Shown here in pieces: positions 1-8,044 of a DNA stretch of 64,000 nucleotides. Positions within the stretch are counted from its first letter, which is position 1; each line of letters opens with the position of its first letter. The notes below the pieces were generated by a model. That model searched no databases, was not told the origin of the DNA, and saw only the letters and a list, made by a program, of their open reading frames with translations. The translations under genes and the position numbers were made by a program. This DNA is from CAZUMJ01 sp964621605 (GTDB lineage Bacteria; Actinomycetota; Acidimicrobiia; Acidimicrobiales; Iamiaceae): contig CAZUMJ010000015.1 in assembly GCA_964621605.1 (NCBI GenBank), forward strand, positions 1 through 64,000. Direction: 5' to 3'.

Positions 1-1251
1 CTCTACGGCACGCTCGGCCACCTCAAGAGCGTCAAGGACGCCAAGCCCGACATGCAGATCGTGGTGGCTGGGTGCCTCGCCCAGAAGGACCGCGACACCA
101 TCCGCGAGCGCGCTCCCTACGTCGACGTGGTCTTCGGCACCCACAACGTGCACCGCGCCGCCGAGCTGCTGGAAGAGGCCCGGGCGAGTGGCCCGATCAC
201 CGAGATCCTCGAGGCGACCGTCGCCTCCGACCAAGAGCTCTTTCCGTCTGCGCTTCCCCCGCGTCGAGAACAAGGGCATGCCGCCTGGGTCACGATTCAG
301 ATCGGGTGCGACAACAACTGCGCCTTCTGCATCGTGCCAGCCGTGCGCGGCCCAGAGATCAGTCGTCCCTACGACCGCCTTGTCGAAGAGGTGCAGCAGC
401 TCGCAGCCGATGGTGTCTCCGAGGTGACGTTGCTCGGGCAGAACGTCAACTCGTATGGCCGCGACCTCATGCTCGCTCGCCGGCGAGCGGGCGAAGACGT
501 ACGGGTGCAGCCGCTCTTCGCCGACCTCCTGCGTTCGGTTGGTGCCGTCGAGGGCATTCGGCGCGTGCGATACACGAGTCCGCACCCCAAAGACCTGCGT
601 CCCGAGACGATCGCGGCGATGGCCGAGGTTCCGGCGGTCTGCGAACACCTGCACCTCCCGCTGCAGTCGGGCAGCGATCGCGTCCTCGCCGAGATGCACC
701 GGGGGTACACCGCGGAGCGCTACCTGGCCCGGCTCGCCGCGGCCCGGGCCGCGATCGACGACCTCGCCGTCACGACCGACATCATCGTGGGCTTCCCCGG
801 CGAGACCGACGACGACTTCGCCGCAACCCTCGAGGTCGCCGCGGAAGCGGCATACGACAGCGCCTACACCTTCATCTACTCCCCGCGCCCAGGGACCGAA
901 GCTGCGCAGCGTCCCCAGGACTTCGTCGCGCCAGACGTTGTGGCCGAGCGCTTCAACCGCCTGCGCATCGTCATCGAGCGGTCCGCTCTGGCCCGTCACG
1001 AGGCGCGCATCGGGCGGGTCGAAGAGGTCGTGGTCGAAGGCCCCTCCAAGAAAGACCCCACCGTCACCACAGGCAGGACACGCCAGAATAAGCTCGTGCA
1101 CTTCGTGGCAGCCACCCCCCTGCGGCCAGGCACCTACGCCGAGGTGCGCGTCACCGGCGCAGCACCGCACTTCCTGCGCGGCGAGCTGCTCCACGTCACC
1201 GCGCAGGCGCGGCACCGCGTCCGCATCCCCGTGGCCGCGGCCCCGGCGTGA
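1..1251 (+). CDS. miaB: MiaB, tRNA-2-methylthio-N6-dimethylallyladenosine synthase (5' end cut by window)
   Basis: Radical-SAM methylthiotransferase that adds the 2-methylthio group to i6A37 of tRNAs, acting after MiaA. The frame is open from base 1, so the N-terminus lies outside the window. Visible parts are the end of the UPF0004 domain (VVAGCLAQ, carrying one of its cluster cysteines), the radical-SAM motif CDNNCAFCIVP near 308-340 with the CxxxCxxC spacing, then GQNVNSYG, LPLQSGS and the DIIVGFPGET strand typical of MiaB rather than RimO. A C-terminal TRAM-like segment follows (VVVEGPSKKDPTVTTGRT). The stop overlaps the next gene's GTG by four bases, so the two are probably co-translated, and miaA follows one gene later. 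Confidence 0.95.
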   Translation, partial: LYGTLGHLKSVKDAKPDMQIVVAGCLAQKDRDTIRERAPYVDVVFGTHNVHRAAELLEEARASGPITEILEATVASDQELFPSALPPRREQGHAAWVTIQIGCDNNCAFCIVPAVRGPEISRPYDRLVEEVQQLAADGVSEVTLLGQNVNSYGRDLMLARRRAGEDVRVQPLFADLLRSVGAVEGIRRVRYTSPHPKDLRPETIAAMAEVPAVCEHLHLPLQSGSDRVLAEMHRGYTAERYLARLAAARAAIDDLAVTTDIIVGFPGETDDDFAATLEVAAEAAYDSAYTFIYSPRPGTEAAQRPQDFVAPDVVAERFNRLRIVIERSALARHEARIGRVEEVVVEGPSKKDPTVTTGRTRQNKLVHFVAATPLRPGTYAEVRVTGAAPHFLRGELLHVTAQARHRVRIPVAAAPA

Positions 1252-2066
1252 CCGTTCCCATCTCGGTCAGCCCTGCCGTTGCTGCCGCAGTCGGCGAGGG
1301 GAGCTGGGCACCGGTCATCGAGAGCCGTGAGACCGCGGTGTGGCGAGTCACCGGAGCGCACGGCGATGTGCGCTACGTCAAGGTGGGGGTGTCCGGGCGG
1401 CCAGGCCCGGTGCCTGCCCTCGCGGACGAGCACGCACGGCTCGCATGGCTCGCCGGTCGTGCAGACCTCCCATGGCAGGTGCCGTCGGTGCGTGCCTATG
1501 ACAGCGGAGAGGGGGGCACGACCGCCGCGCTCGTCACCGACGCGGTGCCGGGAGAACCCGACCTTCGCTTCCTTCCTGACGTCGACGCGGCGGTGGCCCT
1601 CCTCGGTGTCACGCTCGCACGCCTGCATGACTTGCCTGCGGACGACGTCGCGTTCGACGCGGGCCCCGACGCGCAGCTCGCTCGGGTGCACGACCATCTC
1701 CGCAGCGGCAGCATCGACCTCGACGCCCTCCCTGCCGGCTATCACCGCATCGCACCTGAACGCCTCGTGGAGCTCACCACGCAGATGCATCCGGGTCCTG
1801 TGCCGGCCGTCGATCGCGTTCTGCTGCACGGCGACCTGTGTGTCACGAACCTGCTGGTCGACCCTGCCACCGGTGGGGCGATCGGCCTCGTCGACTGGCG
1901 GTGGGCTGGTGTCGGTGACCGGCATCTCGACCTGGCGGTCACGTCGCGTTCGGTCGTGCGCAACTTCGGCGCAGAGCACCTCCCCAACTTCTTCGAGGCA
2001 TACGGGATGCCGCACCCCGACCCGCTGCGGCTCGAGTTCTACGGTGTGCTCGAAGAGCTGAGCTGA
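1248..2066 (+). CDS. APH(3')-like aminoglycoside/small-molecule phosphotransferase
   Basis: Protein of 272 residues with the kinase-like fold of aminoglycoside 3'-phosphotransferases. The catalytic loop LLHGDLCVTNLLVD (Brenner HGDxxxxN) is followed by the metal-binding GLVDWRWAGVGDRHLDLA and a C-terminal SRSVVRNFG. The order and wording resemble true APH(3') enzymes (GRxGVADRxxDxA) more than distant APH-fold proteins. The GTG start at 1248 forms a GTGA overlap with miaB, and miaA starts eight bases after the stop. It is therefore inside a tRNA-modification operon, which is unusual. Family membership is clear. The substrate, and whether it gives aminoglycoside resistance, is unknown. Confidence 0.8.
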   Translation: MTVPISVSPAVAAAVGEGSWAPVIESRETAVWRVTGAHGDVRYVKVGVSGRPGPVPALADEHARLAWLAGRADLPWQVPSVRAYDSGEGGTTAALVTDAVPGEPDLRFLPDVDAAVALLGVTLARLHDLPADDVAFDAGPDAQLARVHDHLRSGSIDLDALPAGYHRIAPERLVELTTQMHPGPVPAVDRVLLHGDLCVTNLLVDPATGGAIGLVDWRWAGVGDRHLDLAVTSRSVVRNFGAEHLPNFFEAYGMPHPDPLRLEFYGVLEELS

Positions 2067-2073
2067 GGGGTCG

Positions 2074-2988
2074 ATGGCCGTCGCCCGCATGGCGTTGGTG
2101 GGGCCGACCGCCTCGGGCAAGACCGCCCTGGCCGTCGCCGTCGCGCAAGCCCTAGGCGATGTCGAGATCGTGTCGGCCGATTCGATGCTGGTCTATCGCG
2201 GGATGGACGTCGGCACCGCGAAGCCCAACTCGGCTGAGCGTGCCGCCGTACCCCATCACCTCCTCGATCTCGTCGATCCGGATGAGGAGTTCGGCCTTGC
2301 GCACTATCAGGCGGCAGCGTTCGAGGCAGTGGCCACCATCGAATCGCGTGGTCGCCGACCGCTGTTGGTCGGAGGGACGGGCCTCTACGTGCAGGCCGTG
2401 GTCGACGAGCTGACGATCCCGGGACAGTTCCCGGCGATCCGCGCCGAGCTCGAGGCCGAAGCCGCGACCCCCACCGGCGACTTCCATCGCCGCCTCACGG
2501 AGCTCGATCCACTCGCCGCCTCGCGCATCGACCCCGCCAACCGGCGCCGGGTGCTGCGAGCCCTCGAGGTGACGATTGGGAGCGGTCGTCCGTTCTCGTC
2601 CTTCGGCCCCGGGTTGTCCGCGTACCCTGACACCCGCTGGGACCAGGTCGGGTTGCACGTCGACGAGGACCTGCTGGGGGAGCGCATCGCAACTCGCCTC
2701 GACGCCCAGCTCGCTGCTGGATTCGTCGCCGAGGTCGAGGCGCTCGGCGTCGCCGGGCCGATCCTGGGCAAGACCGCGGCGCAGGCGCTCGGCTACCGGG
2801 AGCTGCGCGAGCACCTTGCCGGACGGAGCTCGATGACCGCCGCTCGAGCCGAGATCGAGACCCGGACCCGACAGTTCGCTCGGCGACAGCGTCGATGGTT
2901 CGGGCGAGACCCGCGCATCACCTGGATGGACGGCGGTGCTGACCTCGAGGCGTTGACGGCCCAGCTGGTGGACCGATGGGGCGCGTGA
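2074..2988 (+). CDS. miaA: MiaA, tRNA dimethylallyltransferase
   Basis: Transfers dimethylallyl from DMAPP to N6 of A37 in tRNAs reading UNN codons, giving the substrate of MiaB. Length is 304 residues, usual for the family. The P-loop GPTASGKT lies at residues 10-17, followed by the SADSMLVYRGMDVGTAKP signature and VGGTGLYVQAVVD. The basic motif TRQFARRQRRWFGRD is near the C-terminus. A purine-rich GAGGGG stands a few bases before the ATG. It lies in the miaB-aph-miaA-dapF-hflX run, all on the plus strand with very short spacers. Confidence 0.96.
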   Translation: MAVARMALVGPTASGKTALAVAVAQALGDVEIVSADSMLVYRGMDVGTAKPNSAERAAVPHHLLDLVDPDEEFGLAHYQAAAFEAVATIESRGRRPLLVGGTGLYVQAVVDELTIPGQFPAIRAELEAEAATPTGDFHRRLTELDPLAASRIDPANRRRVLRALEVTIGSGRPFSSFGPGLSAYPDTRWDQVGLHVDEDLLGERIATRLDAQLAAGFVAEVEALGVAGPILGKTAAQALGYRELREHLAGRSSMTAARAEIETRTRQFARRQRRWFGRDPRITWMDGGADLEALTAQLVDRWGA

Positions 2989-3058
2989 ACACCCGCACCG
3001 CGTGAGGCAGCGGGGAATCCGTGGTGGCATGCGGCAGAGCGCCTGCGAGAATGCAGGC

Positions 3059-3883
3059 GTGGCGGAACTCTCCCTCTCGAAGCACCACGGCTTGGGCAAC
3101 GACTTCTTGGTGCTGCGCGCCGAGGAGCTCCTCGCCGACGCCCCCCAGCTGGCTCGCCGCTTGTGCGATCGGCATCGAGGAGTCGGTGCAGACGGGTTGC
3201 TCGTGGCGACCCCGGCTGCCGATGACACGTCCGACGTCACGATGCACCTGTTCAACAGCGACGGGAGCCGCGCGGAGATGAGCGGCAACGGGATCCGCTG
3301 TCTCGCACACGCACTTGCCAGGGCAGCGGGCCGAGACGAGGTCCAGCTCCGCATTGCGACCGATGCTGGGATCCGTGCGGTTTCCCTTCGCGTCGACGAC
3401 GGTTCACCCGACACCTGCTGGGTCACGGTCGACATGGGTGCGGTCACCGCAGGCCCCGTTGCAACAGCTTCCGAGCCAGTGCCGAACACGCCCGCGCGTC
3501 GCTCGACGACGCTCGATGTCGGCAACCCGCACCTCGTCTTGCTCGTCGACGACCCATCCGCGGTCGACCTCTCCGTCGATGGCCCTGCATGGGAACGGCA
3601 GTTCCCTCACGGCATCAACGTGCACGTCATCGCTCCAGCGGCGGTAGCCGACACCCTCGATCTCCGGGTGTGGGAGCGTGGTGCCGGGCTCACGGAGGCG
3701 TGCGGGACGGGCGCTTGTGCCGCAGCGCACGCGGCACACGAGTGGGGTCTTGTCGGCCCGCACGTCGATGTGCACATGCCGGGCGGCACCGTCGAGGTGT
3801 TGCTCGCCGACGGGGGCGCGACGCTGATCGGCCCGTCGGTCTGGATCGCAGATGTGATCGTCGACGCTGCGGAGGCACGGTGA
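3059..3883 (+). CDS. dapF: DapF, diaminopimelate epimerase
   Basis: Converts LL- to meso-diaminopimelate, the last shared step to lysine and to the peptidoglycan cross-linking residue. The GTG at 3059 gives 274 residues beginning VAELSLSKHHGLGNDFLVL, which matches where family members begin. An in-frame GTG at 3002 would add 19 residues unlike the family. The two catalytic cysteines are in NGIRCLAHA and in TEACGTGACAAAHAA. GNPHLVLLVDD and the product-binding ERGAGLTEACGTG strand are present. The stop overlaps the hflX start by four bases. Partner genes dapC-like, dapD and dapE lie just downstream. Confidence 0.95.
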   Translation: MAELSLSKHHGLGNDFLVLRAEELLADAPQLARRLCDRHRGVGADGLLVATPAADDTSDVTMHLFNSDGSRAEMSGNGIRCLAHALARAAGRDEVQLRIATDAGIRAVSLRVDDGSPDTCWVTVDMGAVTAGPVATASEPVPNTPARRSTTLDVGNPHLVLLVDDPSAVDLSVDGPAWERQFPHGINVHVIAPAAVADTLDLRVWERGAGLTEACGTGACAAAHAAHEWGLVGPHVDVHMPGGTVEVLLADGGATLIGPSVWIADVIVDAAEAR

Positions 3884-5400
3884 CGACGTCGTCATCGGGT
3901 GGTGGCGGCGACGCTGCAGCGGGCGGCGACGCCGACGAATGGGGTGACGCCGACGCGTGGGGTGACGCCGAGGCAGTGGGAGCCCCCGAGGGTGAGATTG
4001 CGGGTGATGGCGACGAGTGGGACGACGCCGACGAGTGGGGCGACTTCTCCCAGCCGATAACCGAGCTGCCCGGGCACCGCGGGGCATTCGGTGAGTTCGG
4101 CGGTGAAAGCGATGCCTTCATCGAGCGGACCTTCCGGGAGCGCATCGTCCTCGTCGGGGTGCACGGCATGCATCGGGGTCTTGCCGAGGTCGAGCGCGAC
4201 CTCGACGAGTTGGCCTTGCTCGTCGACACCGCCGGCGCCGACCCCGTTGGTCGCGTGGTGCAACGCCGCGACCATCCCGACCCCGCGACCTTTCTCGGCA
4301 AGGGCAAGGTCGAGGAGCTGCGGGTGCTCTCGGAGTCGCTCGACTGCGACACCGTCGTGTTCGACGACGAGCTCTCGCCGGCGCAGCAACGCAACCTCGA
4401 AGGCATCCTCGGCCGCACCGCGATCGACCGCACCGCGGTGATCCTCGACATCTTCGCCCAGAACGCGTCGAGCCTCGAAGGCCGTGCCCAGGTGGAGCTG
4501 GCGCTTCTGCGTTACCGACTGCCGCGCCTGCGCGGCAAGGGGAAGGGGCTCTCCCAGCAGGGCGGCGGGATCGGCACCCGCATGGGTGGAGGCGAGACGA
4601 AGCTCGAGGTCGATCGACGTCGCATCCTCGGTCGCATCCACCGCCTCGAAGCCGATCTGCGGGAGTTGGGCCGCCACCGCAGCACCCAGCGCAAGGCCCG
4701 TGTCCGCAACGGTGCACGTCAGGTCGCGATCGTCGGCTACACCAACGCCGGCAAGTCCACGCTGCTCAATCGACTGACCGACGCCGGCGTGCTGGTCGAG
4801 GACCGCCTCTTCGCAACGCTCGATGCCACGACCCGGCGCCTCTCGCTGCCCGGCGGTGAAGCGGTGCTGTGCACCGACACCGTCGGTTTCGTGCGAAAGC
4901 TTCCTCACCAACTCGTCGAGGCGTTCCGCTCGACGCTGTCGGTCACCGCCGAAGCGGACCTCCTCGTCCACGTGGTTGACGGCTCTGCCCCAGACCCGGC
5001 CCTGCAGTTGGCGTCCGTCCACGAGGTGCTCGCCGAGATCGGTGCCGATCAGGTCCCCGAGTTGGTCTGCATCAACAAGGCTGACCTGCTCGACGACACG
5101 GGCCGTCGAGCGCTCGATGCGCTCCGGTCCGCGCATCCCGATTCCGTATTGGTGTCGGCCTCGACCGGAGAGGGCATTGACGACCTCGTCGCGGCGGTCG
5201 CCCGTCGTCTGCGGGCGGGGGAGCACACGGTCGATCTGCTCGTGCCCTTCGACCGTGGTGACCTGTTGGCGGCACTGCACCGCGAGGGCGAGGTGGTCGC
5301 CTCGAGCAGCGATGCCGCAGGCATGCACCTACGTGCACGTCTCGATGAGGCCGCGGCAGGACGCTGGCGTGACTTCATCGTCGCCGATCCCGCCCTCTGA
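3880..5400 (+). CDS. hflX: HflX, ribosome-splitting GTPase
   Basis: Translation-associated GTPase that in studied bacteria splits stalled or hibernating ribosomes under stress. The HflX N-domain (ERIVLVGV, then DPATFLGKGKVEELR) is followed by a linker and the G-domain: VAIVGYTNAGKSTLLN (P-loop, about residue 280), DTVGFVRKLPHQLVEAFRST (G3) and NKADLLD (G4). The GTG at 3880 forms a GTGA overlap with dapF and gives 506 residues. Longer upstream starts would run through dapF in another frame. The first 70 residues are an unusual acidic, tryptophan-dotted repeat (DADEWGDADAWGDAE, later DEWDDADEWGDF) that is not part of the core fold. Confidence 0.93.
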   Translation: MTTSSSGGGGDAAAGGDADEWGDADAWGDAEAVGAPEGEIAGDGDEWDDADEWGDFSQPITELPGHRGAFGEFGGESDAFIERTFRERIVLVGVHGMHRGLAEVERDLDELALLVDTAGADPVGRVVQRRDHPDPATFLGKGKVEELRVLSESLDCDTVVFDDELSPAQQRNLEGILGRTAIDRTAVILDIFAQNASSLEGRAQVELALLRYRLPRLRGKGKGLSQQGGGIGTRMGGGETKLEVDRRRILGRIHRLEADLRELGRHRSTQRKARVRNGARQVAIVGYTNAGKSTLLNRLTDAGVLVEDRLFATLDATTRRLSLPGGEAVLCTDTVGFVRKLPHQLVEAFRSTLSVTAEADLLVHVVDGSAPDPALQLASVHEVLAEIGADQVPELVCINKADLLDDTGRRALDALRSAHPDSVLVSASTGEGIDDLVAAVARRLRAGEHTVDLLVPFDRGDLLAALHREGEVVASSSDAAGMHLRARLDEAAAGRWRDFIVADPAL

Positions 5401-5417
5401 TGGGTAAGGATGCCGCC

Positions 5418-6593
5418 ATGACCGCCAGCGACGGGACGTCCGGTTTCGCACCTCCGCCGTACCCCTATGACCGTCTCGCCCCGCTGATCGCAGCCGCTGC
5501 TCGCCTCGACGGGGGTGCGGTCGATCTCTCGATCGGCACGCCATGCGATCCGCCGCCCGCCGTCGTGCTCGACGCACTGGCAGGTTCGGGCACCGCGCGG
5601 AGCTACCCGCCATCTCTCGGCAGCGAGGCATACCGGTCTGCCGCGGCAGCCTGGGTCGCGCGGCGATTCGGGGTCGCGGTCGACCCGGCAACGCAGGTCG
5701 CAGCCTGCGTCGGAACGAAGGAGTTCGTGGCATCCACGCCGCACTTCTTGCGGCTGCGCACGCCCGGGCGCGACACCGTGCTGTACCCGGAGGTGAGCTA
5801 CCCGACGTACGCGATGGGCGCGCAACTGGCCGGGTGTCGGGCCGTCCCGGTCCCGGTCGATGCGGCGTGGCGCCTGCGGCTCGACGCGATCGGCGATGGC
5901 GACGCCCGCCGTGCCCTCTGCCTCTGGGTCAACACGCCGGGCAACCCCGCCGGTGGTCTCGACGACCTGGGCGCAGTTGCGGCGTGGGGGCGTGCCCACG
6001 ATGTTCCGGTGCTGTCCGACGAGTGCTATGTCGAGTTCACGTGGGACGCACGTGACGGCCGCGGCGCCCGCGCACCCGAGGCCGGCGACCTGCGGGGGCG
6101 CACGATCCTGCAGCACGGCATCGACGGCGTCCTTGCCGTGCACTCGCTCTCCAAGCGCTCCAACCTCGCTGGTGCACGTGCCGGCTGCTACGTCGGGGAT
6201 GCCGACCTCGTGCAGTACCTCAGCGAGGTCCGCAAGCACGCGGGGCTGATGGTTCCGGGCCCCGTCCAGTCGGCCGCGGTGGCCGCGTGGGGCGACGACG
6301 AGCACGTCGATCGTCAGCGGGCGCGCTACTGGGAGCGCCTTGTGGCCATGCAACGCGTGTTGCAGGCGATCGACATCGATGCGCCGCTTCCCGGCGGCGG
6401 CTTCTACCTGTGGGGTGAGGCGCCTGCGGGGGATGCGTGGGGTGCAGCCGGTCGGCTGGCGCGGGAGTTCGGCGTCATCGTGAGTCCGGGTGAGTTCTAC
6501 GGCGATGCCGGAGCGCGCTTCGTGCGGCTCGCCGTCGTGCAGCCCGACGATCGTCTCGCCCTGGTCGAGGAGCGGCTCGCTGTCGCCATGTGA
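5418..6593 (+). CDS. dapC: Class I/II aminotransferase, probable N-succinyldiaminopimelate aminotransferase
   Basis: PLP-dependent aminotransferase of fold type I, 391 residues from the ATG at 5418, which has an AAGGA-type ribosome site nine bases before it. An ATG at 5400 that overlaps the hflX stop is a less likely start. Motifs are VDLSIGTPCDPPP at the N-terminus, WVNTPGNPAGG, SDECYVEFTW and the PLP lysine in HSLSKRSNLAGARAGCYVGD. The context, dapF two genes upstream and dapD-dapE downstream, makes the DapC step (N-succinyl-2-amino-6-ketopimelate to N-succinyl-LL-DAP) the best guess. Substrate is inferred from context, not from residues. Confidence 0.8.
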   Translation: MTASDGTSGFAPPPYPYDRLAPLIAAAARLDGGAVDLSIGTPCDPPPAVVLDALAGSGTARSYPPSLGSEAYRSAAAAWVARRFGVAVDPATQVAACVGTKEFVASTPHFLRLRTPGRDTVLYPEVSYPTYAMGAQLAGCRAVPVPVDAAWRLRLDAIGDGDARRALCLWVNTPGNPAGGLDDLGAVAAWGRAHDVPVLSDECYVEFTWDARDGRGARAPEAGDLRGRTILQHGIDGVLAVHSLSKRSNLAGARAGCYVGDADLVQYLSEVRKHAGLMVPGPVQSAAVAAWGDDEHVDRQRARYWERLVAMQRVLQAIDIDAPLPGGGFYLWGEAPAGDAWGAAGRLAREFGVIVSPGEFYGDAGARFVRLAVVQPDDRLALVEERLAVAM

Positions 6594-6653
6594 CGCCCAT
6601 CACGCAATCTGGGCCGTTCGACCTAGCTTTTGCCAGCATCACTCGTTCGATTT

Positions 6654-6669
6654 TGCCAAACTGTTGGCA
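6654..6669. promoter_or_regulatory. Palindrome overlapping a start codon
   Basis: TGCCAAACTGTTGGCA has perfect 6-base arms (TGCCAA / TTGGCA) around a 4-base centre. Its last A is the first base of the ATG at 6669. The upstream 50 bases are noticeably more T-rich than the surroundings and contain another TGCCA. It looks like a repressor site, or an mRNA hairpin hiding the start, for the two-TM protein that follows. The regulator is unknown. Confidence 0.4.
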
Positions 6670-7988
6670 TGCCGAAACGCCAACTCCCCTCATCGGCGCG
6701 TCGGTGGCTCCGTACACACTCCGAACGTGCATCGACGCGCGCTCAACGTCGTGTGCGAGCCATCGGTTATGCCCTCGCCACCTTGCTGCTCCTCGGAGCG
6801 ATGGGTGGCACCGTTGCCGCTGTCCAGAACGCTCGACGATCGGTCTCTCGACTGCACGCGATGAAGGAGGTCCCGTGGACAGGCGGGCCCGTCGAGCTCT
6901 CGGCAACCGGTGAGCTCGCGATGTACCACGTGCAGCCCGGCTACGGCGGCCTGCCCGCGACCCCGATGCCGATGATGAAGGTCCTCACGCCTGGTGGCAC
7001 GAGGCTCCGCATCACGCCAGCGTCCCCACCGGCCAACGCCAACGCCGCTGGCGCCGCAAAGGGGAAGGCCGGCACCACCGCTCACAGCACCGCTGCGCAG
7101 GGGCGACAGAGCGGGAGCAGCTCGGCGCCGACAGCCGAAGCCCGTAAGGCGAACACGGTGAAGATCGGCGACATCACCGCCGAGAAGGTGGGCACGGTGC
7201 GTGTCGGGGTACCAGGCACCTACCAGGTCGTGTTCAAGACGCCGATGCGCGTCGGTGATGCCCTGCTTATCGGCCCGCCCGTCGACCGGTACGTCGCGCC
7301 GATGGTTCTCTGGGTGAAGGTCGCCGTCGTCCTTGAAGCGCTCGGTCTGGCGGTGCTGCTCTTCTCTCTCGTTCGTCACCTGTTGATCAGCCGTGGCAAC
7401 TCCATTGCGGCCGTCGCGCTCACCCAGGCGCACAAGCTGGGTCGTCGCGAGCGTCGCACCTTTGCTGAGGTGGCCAACACGTTCGGCTCGCGCCGCAGAC
7501 ATGCGCACCGGGCGCACAGCCATCGCGGCACATCGCGCACTGCGCACCATCGTGCCCCCGCAGTCATCGACCTTCGGGAAGCAGACGGCGGGTTCGGGCT
7601 CTCGTCGCCATCCCACGTGCCCCCTGCGTCGTACAACTCCGATGGTGGACACCTTGCAGACCCGCTGCCTTGGGTGCCGGCGGCTGCACGTGTGGCGGCG
7701 CCATCCCACGAGGCACGAGCGCACGGCACGGCGAGGCGTCTCAACACCACGCTCCCCGTGCACGGCACCTACGGCGGGCATCGGGATACCTCCCCACTGT
7801 GGGTTGAGCAGGCCGCGGGCGGTTCGCAACGCAACTCGTCGACCGGGCCCCGCACGATTACGGGCTTGGCCGCGACGCTGCTTGCTGATCCGGGAGCCGC
7901 GTCGATGCGCGAGAAGGCCCCCGGCGGGTCCGCGTCGCCGCCTCCGGCCGTTCGGGTTGCTCGGCCTCGTCTCGACCGGCGGCCGTAG
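6669..7988 (+). CDS. Two-TM protein of unknown function in the dap cluster
   Basis: Not recognised. The ATG at 6669 gives 439 residues. A basic N-terminus (KRQLPSSARRWLRTHSERAS) leads into a hydrophobic segment (IGYALATLLLLGAMGGTVAA), so the next part should be outside the membrane. That part, about 190 residues, contains an Ala/Gly/Ser-rich stretch followed by KIGDITAEKVGTVRVGVPGT. A second TM (LWVKVAVVLEALGLAVLLFS) comes next, then a cytoplasmic tail of about 200 residues rich in Arg, His and Pro with no clear domain. It sits between the dapC-like gene and dapD on the same strand, with 56 bases before dapD. A cell-envelope role would fit but is not shown. Confidence 0.7.
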   Translation: MPKRQLPSSARRWLRTHSERASTRAQRRVRAIGYALATLLLLGAMGGTVAAVQNARRSVSRLHAMKEVPWTGGPVELSATGELAMYHVQPGYGGLPATPMPMMKVLTPGGTRLRITPASPPANANAAGAAKGKAGTTAHSTAAQGRQSGSSSAPTAEARKANTVKIGDITAEKVGTVRVGVPGTYQVVFKTPMRVGDALLIGPPVDRYVAPMVLWVKVAVVLEALGLAVLLFSLVRHLLISRGNSIAAVALTQAHKLGRRERRTFAEVANTFGSRRRHAHRAHSHRGTSRTAHHRAPAVIDLREADGGFGLSSPSHVPPASYNSDGGHLADPLPWVPAAARVAAPSHEARAHGTARRLNTTLPVHGTYGGHRDTSPLWVEQAAGGSQRNSSTGPRTITGLAATLLADPGAASMREKAPGGSASPPPAVRVARPRLDRRP

Positions 7989-8044
7989 CGGCCCCACACC
8001 CCGCGGTTTCGGCACCTCGCCGGGCGCCGCTACCGTGACGCGCC

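Noticed and set aside
3589..3879. Upstream extension of hflX overlapping dapF by about 290 bases
   Set aside because: The extension encodes Arg/Gly-rich shadow sequence. The GTG at 3880 makes a standard GTGA overlap and keeps dapF intact.
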